A DNA stretch of 14,570 bases from an uncultured Mycoplasmatota bacterium (lineage in GTDB: Bacteria; Bacillota_I; Bacilli_A; RF39; UBA660), in assembly GCA_900553045.1 (NCBI GenBank), contig USBW01000003.1, positions 1 through 14,570 of the forward strand, read 5' to 3'. This document shows positions 7,520-13,451 of the stretch, piece by piece. Every line of letters begins with the position of its first letter. Within the stretch, counting starts at the first letter, position 1. The translations under genes were made by a program, and so were the position numbers. Below the pieces are notes generated by a model that saw only the letters and a list, made by a program, of their open reading frames with translations, did no database searches and was not told the DNA's origin.

Positions 7520-9469
7520 CTATTTTTCAAGCTCTTCCTTTAGTTCTTCTTTAGTCATTTTAGTATAGCCTTTGATTCCACGATCATGAGCTATTTTCTT
7601 TAACTCCTCTAAAGACATTTTTTCATAATCTTCGTTAGGCATCTTCTCATATTTAACTAAATATTCGATCTGCTCTTGAGTTAAAGTTTCGTATTTTATT
7701 AAGTTTTCAGCAATTAAGTCAACTAACTTTTTATTTTCCCTAACCACTTTTTCAGCTTCTTTATAACATTCATCAATAATTTTTCTAATTTGTTGATCTA
7801 TTTCAAAAGCCACTTGATCAGAGAAGTTACGCGTTTTATTATAATCTCTTCCTAAGAAGACACTTGACTCACTCTGCTCTAATTGAACTGGACCAAGCTC
7901 ACTCATACCATACTCACAGACCATCGCACGAGCTATTTTAGTCGCACGTTCAATATCATTAGAAGCACCAGTTGTAATATCATCAAAAACATACTGTTCT
8001 GTGACACGACCTGCTAACAAAGTAGAGATTGTTTGAACAAGTTCTTTTTTAGTAGTGTGCATCTTTTCTTCATCATTCTGGATATTAGTATAACCACCAG
8101 CCATACCACGAGGAATAATTGTAACTTTTTGAACAATGTTAGATTTCTCCAATTTTAAGCCTACCACTACATGACCAGCTTCATGATAAGCAGTAATCTT
8201 CTTATCTTCTTCACTGATCTGTCTTGAAACTTTAGCAGGACCCATTAAGACACGGTCATGAGCCTCATCGATCTCAGCCATTGTTATTTCATCTTTATTC
8301 TTTCTAACAGCTAATAAGGCAGCTTCATTAAGCAAGTTTTCCAAGTCAGCTCCTGAGAAACCAGAAGTACGCTTAGCAAGATAATTAAGTTTAACATCAG
8401 AGCCTAAGATTTTATTACGAGCATGAACTTTTAAAATATCTTCTCTTTCATGAACATCTGGTAAATTTACCATAACCTGGCGATCGAAACGACCTGGTCT
8501 TAATAAAGCAGGATCTAAGACATCTGGACGGTTAGTAGCGGCAATAATAATAATTCCTTCATTAGCTCCAAAACCATCCATTTCAGTTAATAACTGGTTT
8601 AGAGTCTGCTCACGTTCATCATGACCACCACCAAGACCTGTACCTCTTTGGCGTCCAACTGCATCAATTTCATCAATAAAGATTAAACATGGAGCAGTCT
8701 GTTTAGCTTGTCTAAACATATCTCTTACTCTACTTGCACCAACACCGACAAATAACTCAACGAAGTCAGAACCACTAATATAATAAAATGGTACACTAGC
8801 TTCTCCAGCCACAGCACGAGCAAGTAAAGTCTTTCCTGTTCCAGGAGGACCAACTAATAAAACACCCTTAGGAATACGAGCTCCCAAACGTTGGAACTTC
8901 TTAGGATTTTTTAAGAAATCAACTAATTCCTTAACTTCATATTTTTCTTCCCTCAAACCAGCAACATCAGCAAAAGTAACTTTATTTTTATCAGAATGTA
9001 ACTTAGCTTTACTCTTACCAAAATCAAATGATTTATTAGCACCACCAGCTTGCTTAGTTAAGAAAAAGAAAGCAAAACCAATAAGTAAAATTAAAGGTAA
9101 ACTATTAATAATATAGATAAACCACGTATTAGATTCCGGATCTTTATTAACAACTAATTTAAACCCTTGCATCTCTGCTTTATCCATAATATCTGAAATA
9201 AAAGACTCAGATAATGGTGCACTAAGCTTAAAGGTCTCATTCTCTTTATAATTATTTAACTTTCCGGTAAGCTCATAGGTATAGGCACTACCTTTTGGCG
9301 TAACTTCAAGCTCTGTAATAAGTCCATTATTAAGATTTTTAACAAACTCATCATAAGTAAATTCATTTACCTTTTGATTTAACAAAGTAAATAGAAAATA
9401 AACTCCGATGAAAAATATTATTATAAGTACATAAGATAAAATATTTCTTTTAACATTTTTTTGTTTCAT
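7520..9469 (-). CDS. ftsH: FtsH, membrane-anchored ATP-dependent zinc protease, with an extra C-terminal Rho_N/SAP-like tail
   Basis: Degrades membrane and regulatory proteins and is inserted in the cytoplasmic membrane. Seen in order: TM1 (about 11-30), a small extracytoplasmic domain (31-115), TM2 (116-138), AAA+ module with Walker A GPPGTGKT (207-214), pore motif FVG (240-242), Walker B LIFIDE (262-267) and the second region of homology ending RPGRFDR (324-330), then the M41 protease with zinc ligands His429 and His433 in HEAGH and Asp505. Residues 617-649 ([20 protein letters not shown] and beyond) look like a helix-extension-helix Rho_N/SAP fold, not a normal FtsH ending. The ATG at 9469 is chosen over the TTG just before it: GAGGAGG is 7 nt from the ATG. 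The Shine-Dalgarno abuts the tilS stop, so the two genes are surely co-transcribed. The hpt gene found between them in Bacillus is absent. Confidence 0.96.
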   Translation of the reverse strand: MKQKNVKRNILSYVLIIIFFIGVYFLFTLLNQKVNEFTYDEFVKNLNNGLITELEVTPKGSAYTYELTGKLNNYKENETFKLSAPLSESFISDIMDKAEMQGFKLVVNKDPESNTWFIYIINSLPLILLIGFAFFFLTKQAGGANKSFDFGKSKAKLHSDKNKVTFADVAGLREEKYEVKELVDFLKNPKKFQRLGARIPKGVLLVGPPGTGKTLLARAVAGEASVPFYYISGSDFVELFVGVGASRVRDMFRQAKQTAPCLIFIDEIDAVGRQRGTGLGGGHDEREQTLNQLLTEMDGFGANEGIIIIAATNRPDVLDPALLRPGRFDRQVMVNLPDVHEREDILKVHARNKILGSDVKLNYLAKRTSGFSGADLENLLNEAALLAVRKNKDEITMAEIDEAHDRVLMGPAKVSRQISEEDKKITAYHEAGHVVVGLKLEKSNIVQKVTIIPRGMAGGYTNIQNDEEKMHTTKKELVQTISTLLAGRVTEQYVFDDITTGASNDIERATKIARAMVCEYGMSELGPVQLEQSESSVFLGRDYNKTRNFSDQVAFEIDQQIRKIIDECYKEAEKVVRENKKLVDLIAENLIKYETLTQEQIEYLVKYEKMPNEDYEKMSLEELKKIAHDRGIKGYTKMTKEELKEELEK

Positions 9470-9481
9470 CAATTAACCTCC

Positions 9482-10807
9482 TCATTCACAATACCTAAGT
9501 ATTATATCACATTTTTTATCTTTAGGAATATCAAATTTTGACTTTTTAAGTCCTGGCACCCAAACAATCTTTCCAGTAGAATCAGTGACGATCGGCCAAA
9601 GGTCACGCTTACTCTTAGGAACTTTAGCATCAATAAAAATATCTTTAATTTTCTTAGTTCCTGCTGAACCTTTAATAGCCATCCTATCTCCTGCTCGCCT
9701 AGTGCGGACAATAAGTGGAAAAGAGACACTAGAAGCACTTAGACGACAGTAATTATTATCACTTTTAACATTATCTGAAACTATGCAAATAGCTTTACCA
9801 TCAGGTAATTTAACATAATCACTTATCTCAATTTCATAATTATCGATAAGGGTAGTCTCTAAAGAGAACAATAAATTATTATATTCCTTTACAACTACAA
9901 TATTATTTGGCAAAGAAATGCGCGCGTTAGCTTTATTAGAAAAAATTAGCTTTTTAATTAAGTCAACATGAGCATCTCTTATTAAAATCAAATCATCCGG
10001 ATAATATTTCTCCAAAATATAATAAATTATCTTATTCTGTAACACTTCATCTAGTTTTTTAAATTCTAAAATATTTAAAGAGCCATTACCATCATAGACA
10101 TTAGATATTATACCAGCAGTAATCTTATTTATGTATTTATCATACATAAGAAGTGTATTACTATATTTTAAAAATTTTTCATGTACTCTACTATCTTCTA
10201 TTTTTAAAAAAGGAATAATTTCCTTACGGTATCTATTTCTGGTATACTTTGAAGAACTATTAGAAGCATCCAAGACATAAGGAACATCCAAAGCCTTAAG
10301 ATAATCTAAAATATCTTGTTTAGTAACAGTGATAAGCGGTCTTACTAAAGTATAATTATCCTTCTTTACTTCTTTAGCAAAGCCACTATAACCAACCAAG
10401 GTTGAACCTCTTACGATTCGCATTAGAATCGTCTCCATTAAATCATCGCCATGATGCGCAGTCATTAAGTAACTAGCATTATATTTGAAAACTAATTCCT
10501 CAAAGAAATGATAACGAATATTTCTGGCCTCGTTATGAAAATTATCATCGCCATATTTACTTATGACCATACTTTCAAAAATTACATGGTTCTTCTTGCA
10601 GTAATCTTTTAAAAACAAAAGTTCTTCTGCACTTTCTGGACGAATGTTATGATTTACATGAGCACAGACAATTCGTAAATTTTTTTTTGATCTAAACCCT
10701 AATAAAATATTTAGCAAAGCCATTGAATCTGGTCCCCCGGAACAGCCTAAAACCACAATGTCATCACTCTTTAACAAATTATCTAAATAAGTAAGAACAC
10801 CTTTCAA
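9482..10807 (-). CDS. tilS: tRNA(Ile)-lysidine synthetase
   Basis: Converts C34 of the CAU-anticodon isoleucine tRNA to lysidine so that it reads AUA. Seen: the N-type ATP-pyrophosphatase P-loop SGGPDS (residues 23-28 from the chosen start), HVNHNIR, the TAHHGDDLMETILMRIVRGS segment, the NSSSKYTRNRYRKEIIPFL motif, and a C-terminal TilS_C domain with RTRRAGDRM and KKIKDIFIDAKVPKSKRDLW. No ATG is available upstream of the P-loop. The TTG at 10807 is preferred over a TTG at 10840: the latter lies next to a TATAAT and has no Shine-Dalgarno, whereas GGTGGTG precedes 10807. This gives 441 aa. The gene ends TGA, 12 bases before ftsH. Confidence 0.95.
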   Translation of the reverse strand: MKGVLTYLDNLLKSDDIVVLGCSGGPDSMALLNILLGFRSKKNLRIVCAHVNHNIRPESAEELLFLKDYCKKNHVIFESMVISKYGDDNFHNEARNIRYHFFEELVFKYNASYLMTAHHGDDLMETILMRIVRGSTLVGYSGFAKEVKKDNYTLVRPLITVTKQDILDYLKALDVPYVLDASNSSSKYTRNRYRKEIIPFLKIEDSRVHEKFLKYSNTLLMYDKYINKITAGIISNVYDGNGSLNILEFKKLDEVLQNKIIYYILEKYYPDDLILIRDAHVDLIKKLIFSNKANARISLPNNIVVVKEYNNLLFSLETTLIDNYEIEISDYVKLPDGKAICIVSDNVKSDNNYCRLSASSVSFPLIVRTRRAGDRMAIKGSAGTKKIKDIFIDAKVPKSKRDLWPIVTDSTGKIVWVPGLKKSKFDIPKDKKCDIILRYCE

Positions 10808-10848
10808 ACTAACACCACCAACCAGATAAATAGACTTCAAAAAATTAT

Positions 10849-10875
10849 ATTATACTAAACAACACAAAAAAGCAA
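10849..10875 (-). promoter_or_regulatory. Possible sigma-A promoter of tilS-ftsH
   Basis: A perfect TATAAT (10849-10854, with a second overlapping copy at 10844-10849) is preceded at a short 15-base spacing by TTGCTT. The -35 lies within the 3' arm and T-tract of the divIC terminator. The -10 is convincing; the -35 is not. Confidence 0.45.
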
Positions 10876-10894
10876 TAGTAACAACCACTATTAC
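10866..10894 (-). terminator. Intrinsic terminator after divIC
   Basis: On the minus strand, GTAATAG pairs with CTATTGC (one G-U; extendable inward by one T-A pair) and is followed by six Ts. The stem starts immediately after the divIC TAA. Confidence 0.8.
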
Positions 10895-11170
10895 TTATTT
10901 TATTCTAAAAATATATTCATTCTTCTTAGAGTACAAATATTTTTCTCTTGCATATTTCGCTACATATTCAGGATCTTTGAGTTTATTAACTTCAACTTTC
11001 AAAGCCTCTTGTTCATCTTTAAGCTCCTCAAGCTGGGAAGATAAAGCAACATTTTCTTTCTTTTTCAAAGTAACTTCATAAAATATCGATCCTAAGGAAT
11101 AGATAATATAACCGCATATTAAAAAACATAAAGTAGTCAAAAGTAAAACTCTTCGTTTTTTAACTGGCAT
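10895..11170 (-). CDS. divIC: DivIC/FtsB-family septum formation initiator
   Basis: Bitopic division protein that, in Firmicutes, forms a complex with FtsL and DivIB at the septum. The 91-residue protein has a short basic cytoplasmic N-terminus (PVKKRR), one transmembrane helix (about 8-30), a charged coiled coil (about 34-66), and the family's C-terminal KDPEYVAKYAREKYLYSKKNEYIF motif. The ATG at 11170 is preceded by AGGAGGAG; a longer reading from a TTG at 11203 would place the start inside the promoter region and has no Shine-Dalgarno. It follows yabQ as in Bacillus and Clostridium, but has its own promoter and terminator and so looks monocistronic. SpoIIE, YabR, YabS and YabT, found after divIC in Bacillus, are missing. 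Confidence 0.9.
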   Translation of the reverse strand: MPVKKRRVLLLTTLCFLICGYIIYSLGSIFYEVTLKKKENVALSSQLEELKDEQEALKVEVNKLKDPEYVAKYAREKYLYSKKNEYIFRIK

Positions 11171-11205
11171 TATCAATCTCCTCCTTATACTAAATAATAA
11201 CAAAA

Positions 11206-11234
11206 ATTATAACAACAAGCAAGAAAACATTCAA
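11206..11234 (-). promoter_or_regulatory. Sigma-A promoter of divIC
   Basis: TTGAAT (11229-11234), a 17-base spacer and a perfect TATAAT (11206-11211), about 36 bases upstream of the divIC start. It separates vegetative divIC expression from the sporulation genes yabP-yabQ. Confidence 0.72.
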
Positions 11235-11238
11235 AAGA

Positions 11239-11520
11239 TTACTTCTTTTGACACTTTTTAGACACAAAAATAAAATAAGCTAACAAAAATCCTAGCAAGA
11301 AAGAAATTAATAAATAAATATGCAGTTTAATATTATTAATTAAATACAAAATAAAAAGATACAAGAAAATATTAACGATACTAAAAAGTAAATTAAAAAC
11401 TACTCGATTTATAACTTTGCCATAAAGTAAAAACTTCCTTAAAAAAAAGAAAGAAACAAAATACCCAAAACCATAGAAAAAAGAAAAAAGAAATGCTAAG
11501 ACCTGCTCTTGTAAAATCAT
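11239..11520 (-). CDS. yabQ: YabQ, spore cortex biosynthesis membrane protein (short form)
   Basis: In B. subtilis YabQ is a mother-cell membrane protein needed for spore cortex formation. Here it is 93 residues, very hydrophobic, with about three membrane segments (near 5-25, 38-62 and 66-86) and a basic tail ending KKCQKK. The N-terminal pattern ILQEQVLAFLFSFFYGFGYF resembles the YabQ core, while the long C-terminal extension of the Bacillus protein is absent. Identification leans heavily on position, directly after yabP and before divIC. Its ATG overlaps the yabP TGA (ATGA) with no visible Shine-Dalgarno, which suggests translational coupling. Confidence 0.72.
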   Translation of the reverse strand: MILQEQVLAFLFSFFYGFGYFVSFFFLRKFLLYGKVINRVVFNLLFSIVNIFLYLFILYLINNIKLHIYLLISFLLGFLLAYFIFVSKKCQKK

Positions 11521-11807
11521 TTAAATAATTTATCTAAGAGGCTACTTTTATTTTCTTTCTTTTCATCTTTATTACTGTACTGCAAAGAATCAATTGTCCC
11601 TTTAATAGAAACTACTCCGTCCTTAGTATCTAATTTTAACATCTCTAATCCTTGACCTTTGATAGTCAAATTACCCATATTTGTCTCCAAAAAAAACTCT
11701 TCATCATCAAAATTAGCTATTTTTACTACCCCAGTAATATAAATACTTTTTCGTTCATTAAGATTAATACTATGATTGTAACTTAAATTTTCAAATCCCT
11801 TTTCCAT
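11517..11807 (-). CDS. yabP: YabP, sporulation protein of the YabP/YqfC family
   Basis: In Bacillus YabP is made in the mother cell under sigma-E and is required for late spore development. The 96-residue soluble protein has the family signature: HSINLNERKSIYITGVVKI (12-30), DDEEFFLETNMGNLTIKGQGLEMLKLD (34-60), then DGVVSIKGTIDSLQYS (63-78). A charged Lys/Glu-rich tail follows. GGGAGG lies 7 nt before the ATG. It ends TGA, overlapping the yabQ start. I could not find a confident sigma-E promoter; a sigma-A-like one is present upstream. In Bacillus several genes lie between spoVG and yabP; all are absent here. Confidence 0.9.
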   Translation of the reverse strand: MEKGFENLSYNHSINLNERKSIYITGVVKIANFDDEEFFLETNMGNLTIKGQGLEMLKLDTKDGVVSIKGTIDSLQYSNKDEKKENKSSLLDKLFK

Positions 11808-11881
11808 AAATAACCTCCCATTAAATAATACGCCAAAAATAGGAAAAAAGACCTATAAAGAAAAGTAAAAAAAGCAAATAT

Positions 11882-11908
11882 AAAAACAGTACCTTTGCAA
11901 GTACTGTT
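11882..11908 (-). terminator. Intrinsic terminator after spoVG
   Basis: On the minus strand, AACAGTAC pairs perfectly with GTACTGTT (8 bp) around TTGCAAAG, and the Ts ending the stem continue as a five-T run. It lies about 90 bases past the spoVG stop. Confidence 0.75.
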
Positions 11909-11933
11909 ATATCATACTAAAACTTGTTTTCAA
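11906..11933 (-). promoter_or_regulatory. Possible sigma-A-like promoter of yabP-yabQ
   Basis: TTGAAA (11928-11933), a 16-base spacer and TATAAC (11906-11911), each matching 5 of 6 consensus positions. The -10 overlaps the first arm of the spoVG terminator, so a transcript starting here would carry only part of that hairpin. A vegetative promoter for a sporulation pair would be unexpected, so this may be a chance match. Confidence 0.4.
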
Positions 11934-11950
11934 CTATCTATTACTTATTA

Positions 11951-11988
11951 AAGTTCGTAAGTTCGTTAGTTTGATGATAATTTCAAAC
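11951..11988 (-). repeat. Tandem 8-bp repeat plus short inverted repeat after spoVG
   Basis: Two perfect head-to-tail copies of AAGTTCGT (plus-strand reading, 11951-11966) lie next to GTTTGA/TCAAAC inverted arms (11969-11974 and 11983-11988) that could form a 6-bp hairpin. They sit 11-48 bases past the spoVG stop. The function is unknown; it could be 3'-end structure or a protein site. Confidence 0.5.
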
Positions 11989-11998
11989 AGCAAATTTC

Positions 11999-12262
11999 TT
12001 ACTCAGCAGTTTTATACGCTTCTAGAATAGCATTTTCAAACATAGTACGTGTTTCAGGATTGATAGGATGTGCTATATCACGATAGCCACCTGATGCAGT
12101 TTTTCTGCTAGGCATTGCGATAAATAATCCGTTTTCTCCATCGCCTTCAATAATACGAATATCATGAACAGCAAAGCAATCATCAAGTAAAACTGATGCA
12201 ATTCCTTTCATACGAGATCCTTCTTTTTCAATTTTACGTACTGTTACAGATGTAATCTTCAT
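11999..12262 (-). CDS. spoVG: SpoVG, sporulation and septation regulator
   Basis: Small nucleic-acid-binding regulator conserved in Firmicutes, affecting asymmetric septation and spore development in Bacillus and virulence genes in Staphylococcus and Listeria. The 87-residue protein matches the family end to end: [31 protein letters not shown] (18-37), [20 protein letters not shown] (45-64), and [19 protein letters not shown] (65-83). The long C-terminal tail of some homologues is absent. A very strong Shine-Dalgarno (AAGGAGGA, 6 nt spacing) precedes the ATG. The gene is transcribed alone, from a sigma-A-type promoter with a dyad at the transcript start. The purR and ridA genes normally upstream, and glmU and prs downstream, are missing. 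Confidence 0.97.
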   Translation of the reverse strand: MKITSVTVRKIEKEGSRMKGIASVLLDDCFAVHDIRIIEGDGENGLFIAMPSRKTASGGYRDIAHPINPETRTMFENAILEAYKTAE

Positions 12263-12278
12263 TTTTGGTCCTCCTTCG

Positions 12279-12293
12279 GAAGCAGACTGCTTC
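12279..12293 (-). promoter_or_regulatory. GC-rich dyad at the predicted 5' end of the spoVG transcript
   Basis: GAAGCAG-A-CTGCTTC is a perfect 7-bp-arm palindrome about one base from the predicted transcription start and a few bases before the Shine-Dalgarno. As RNA it could form a 5'-terminal hairpin (6 bp, 3-nt loop); as DNA it could be an operator covering +1. It stands out in AT-rich surroundings. Confidence 0.6.
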
Positions 12294-12300
12294 TAATATA

Positions 12301-12329
12301 ATTTTATATTACAATATGCTAAAAGTCAA
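12301..12329 (-). promoter_or_regulatory. Sigma-A promoter of spoVG
   Basis: TTGACT (12324-12329), a 17-base spacer and TAAAAT (12301-12306). The predicted start is near 12294, giving a leader of about 31 bases. I see no sigma-H-type motif, which drives spoVG in B. subtilis. Confidence 0.72.
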
Positions 12330-12357
12330 AATAATTTTAACATTATTTACTGCAGTT

Positions 12358-12406
12358 AAAAAAGTCCTCAAATAAGTAATAGAAGTAACATTTATAGAAT
12401 AAAGAC
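12358..12406 (-). terminator. Possible terminator after veg
   Basis: On the minus strand, GTCTTTA can pair with TGAGGAC (7 bp, two G-U) and is followed by six Ts. The loop is long, about 35 bases, so the fold is uncertain, but the T-tract and position between veg and the spoVG promoter fit. Confidence 0.4.
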
Positions 12407-12414
12407 CAAATAAT

Positions 12415-12633
12415 TTAAATGGCCTTAATTTGCAAAGTACCTACTAAGACGTCAGCATAAGAAAAAGACTTTAAAATATTACTATCAGAAGGTTTGACAA
12501 CAAAAACAGCCTTATAAACTGCCACAATAGTACCAGTAAACTCTTCAACTTGATTGCGGCTGCCATTATAACGAAACTTTAAAGGACTATCCTTATAATA
12601 GAGCAACTTCTCTTTAATTTTCTCAATTGTCAT
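12415..12633 (-). CDS. veg: Veg family protein
   Basis: Veg is a small protein abundant in growing Bacillus, linked to biofilm gene expression and spore germination; its molecular activity is unsettled. The 72-residue protein keeps the family layout: an N-terminal helix (IEKIKEKL), the NGSRNQVEEFTGTIVAVYKAVFVVK core (23-47), and a SFSYADVLVGTLQI end (56-69) equivalent to the SYSYADIL stretch of Bacillus Veg. The NGGRRK element is relaxed to NGSRNQ, and the C-terminus is shorter. Its ATG overlaps the yabG TGA (ATGA), and the Shine-Dalgarno is weak. The yabG-veg order is conserved with Bacillus and Clostridium, which supports the call. Confidence 0.85.
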   Translation of the reverse strand: MTIEKIKEKLLYYKDSPLKFRYNGSRNQVEEFTGTIVAVYKAVFVVKPSDSNILKSFSYADVLVGTLQIKAI

Positions 12634-13424
12634 CTTGGATACCCCACATACATAGTCCCATTAGTAATAATACCACCTATACCATCTTTACCATACTTAG
12701 TCTTATTAAGAATATTAAGCAGATCAATCGGTTTACTTTTATTAGATAAACTAATACTAGAGGCAACTATCGCCGGATCTAAAGCATGAATATTAATCCT
12801 TTTAGGACTAGAAGCAAAATTAGCGCCAACTTTAATTAATTCTTCATAATCAGACTGACATGCTCCAGCGATGATAATTAATTTTTCATGATCTTTTTCA
12901 TACTTTCTAGCCTCTCTTACTGCCTTAATAAAATGTTCACTATTTTTATAATTAGTTAAATCACTATAATTATTGTCATTTTTATTATAATAAGCATCGT
13001 GGCCCGTAATTACTAAGACATCAGGATGAATATCTTCTAAATACTTTCCAATCTCTTTAGAAACATTTTTTTCATCGATTACTAAACCAAAAGATAAAAT
13101 ATTCATCTTTTTATAAAAATCCATACATCTTTCCATATATTCACTATCTGAATCCACATGTAAAACTCGCCCAGGTAGATAGAAATACTCATCACGATCT
13201 AAATTGGTAATATCAGCCATCCTCACCAAAAGATCTCTGTCATCTTTCTTTAGTTCTTCTTCACAGTTTTCACATAAAGTAAGATCTTCTAATGGCGAAT
13301 CTGCTATTAAACGAACATTATAGCCCTTTAAAAAGACAATATTATCTTTAATATCCGTAATTCTAAACACCATATCGTGATTGTGAGATTTTCGGGTAAC
13401 TAAATCTCCAATTTTAAAAAGCAT
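12630..13424 (-). CDS. yabG: YabG, sporulation-specific cysteine protease
   Basis: YabG (peptidase family U57) processes spore coat proteins in Bacillus and germination protease precursors in Clostridioides difficile. The 264-residue protein, somewhat shorter than the Bacillus one, begins with a small SH3/KOW-like beta domain (IGDLVTRKSHNHDMVFRI), which is typical. It carries His142 in VITGHDAY and Cys189 in IAGACQSDYE, the conserved residues taken as catalytic. The family's SPKRINIHALDPA segment (206-218) and the GIGGIITNGTMYVGYPR end are intact, so the enzyme looks functional. A CENC (Cys51, Cys54) pair is also present. The start ATG sits in the stem of a 12-bp hairpin whose loop contains GGTGGAGG, and the upstream rsmA stop lies in the other arm. 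The veg start overlaps its stop. Confidence 0.95.
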   Translation of the reverse strand: MLFKIGDLVTRKSHNHDMVFRITDIKDNIVFLKGYNVRLIADSPLEDLTLCENCEEELKKDDRDLLVRMADITNLDRDEYFYLPGRVLHVDSDSEYMERCMDFYKKMNILSFGLVIDEKNVSKEIGKYLEDIHPDVLVITGHDAYYNKNDNNYSDLTNYKNSEHFIKAVREARKYEKDHEKLIIIAGACQSDYEELIKVGANFASSPKRINIHALDPAIVASSISLSNKSKPIDLLNILNKTKYGKDGIGGIITNGTMYVGYPR

Positions 13425-13451
13425 ATAATCCCTCCACCAGATTATATGCTT
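13419..13451 (-). promoter_or_regulatory. Perfect 12-bp hairpin spanning rsmA stop, yabG Shine-Dalgarno and yabG start
   Basis: Arms 13440-13451 and 13419-13430 are perfectly complementary (core GCATATAATC with GATTATATGC), with a 9-base loop, TGGTGGAGG, on the minus strand. The rsmA TAA is in the 5' arm, the Shine-Dalgarno is in the loop, and the yabG ATG is in the 3' arm. The 3' arm runs into five Ts, so the element could act as a translational switch, a weak terminator, or both. Confidence 0.75.

Noticed and set aside
9502..9738. Minus-strand open frame of 78 codons
   Set aside because: A shifted frame within the tilS C-terminal domain, whose correct frame is intact.
11232..11250. Hairpin CAAAAGA/TCTTTTG at the end of yabQ as a terminator
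   Set aside because: A 7-bp, A-T-dominated stem that overlaps the yabQ stop and divIC -35, followed by an interrupted T-tract. It is too weak to call.
9482..11519. UGA read as tryptophan
   Set aside because: TGA ends tilS, yabP and yabG exactly where the families end, twice in ATGA overlaps, and Trp residues are encoded by TGG.
11808..11881. Sigma-E promoter for yabP
   Set aside because: ATATTT and CGTATTAT fragments are present, but no pair matches both elements at correct spacing.
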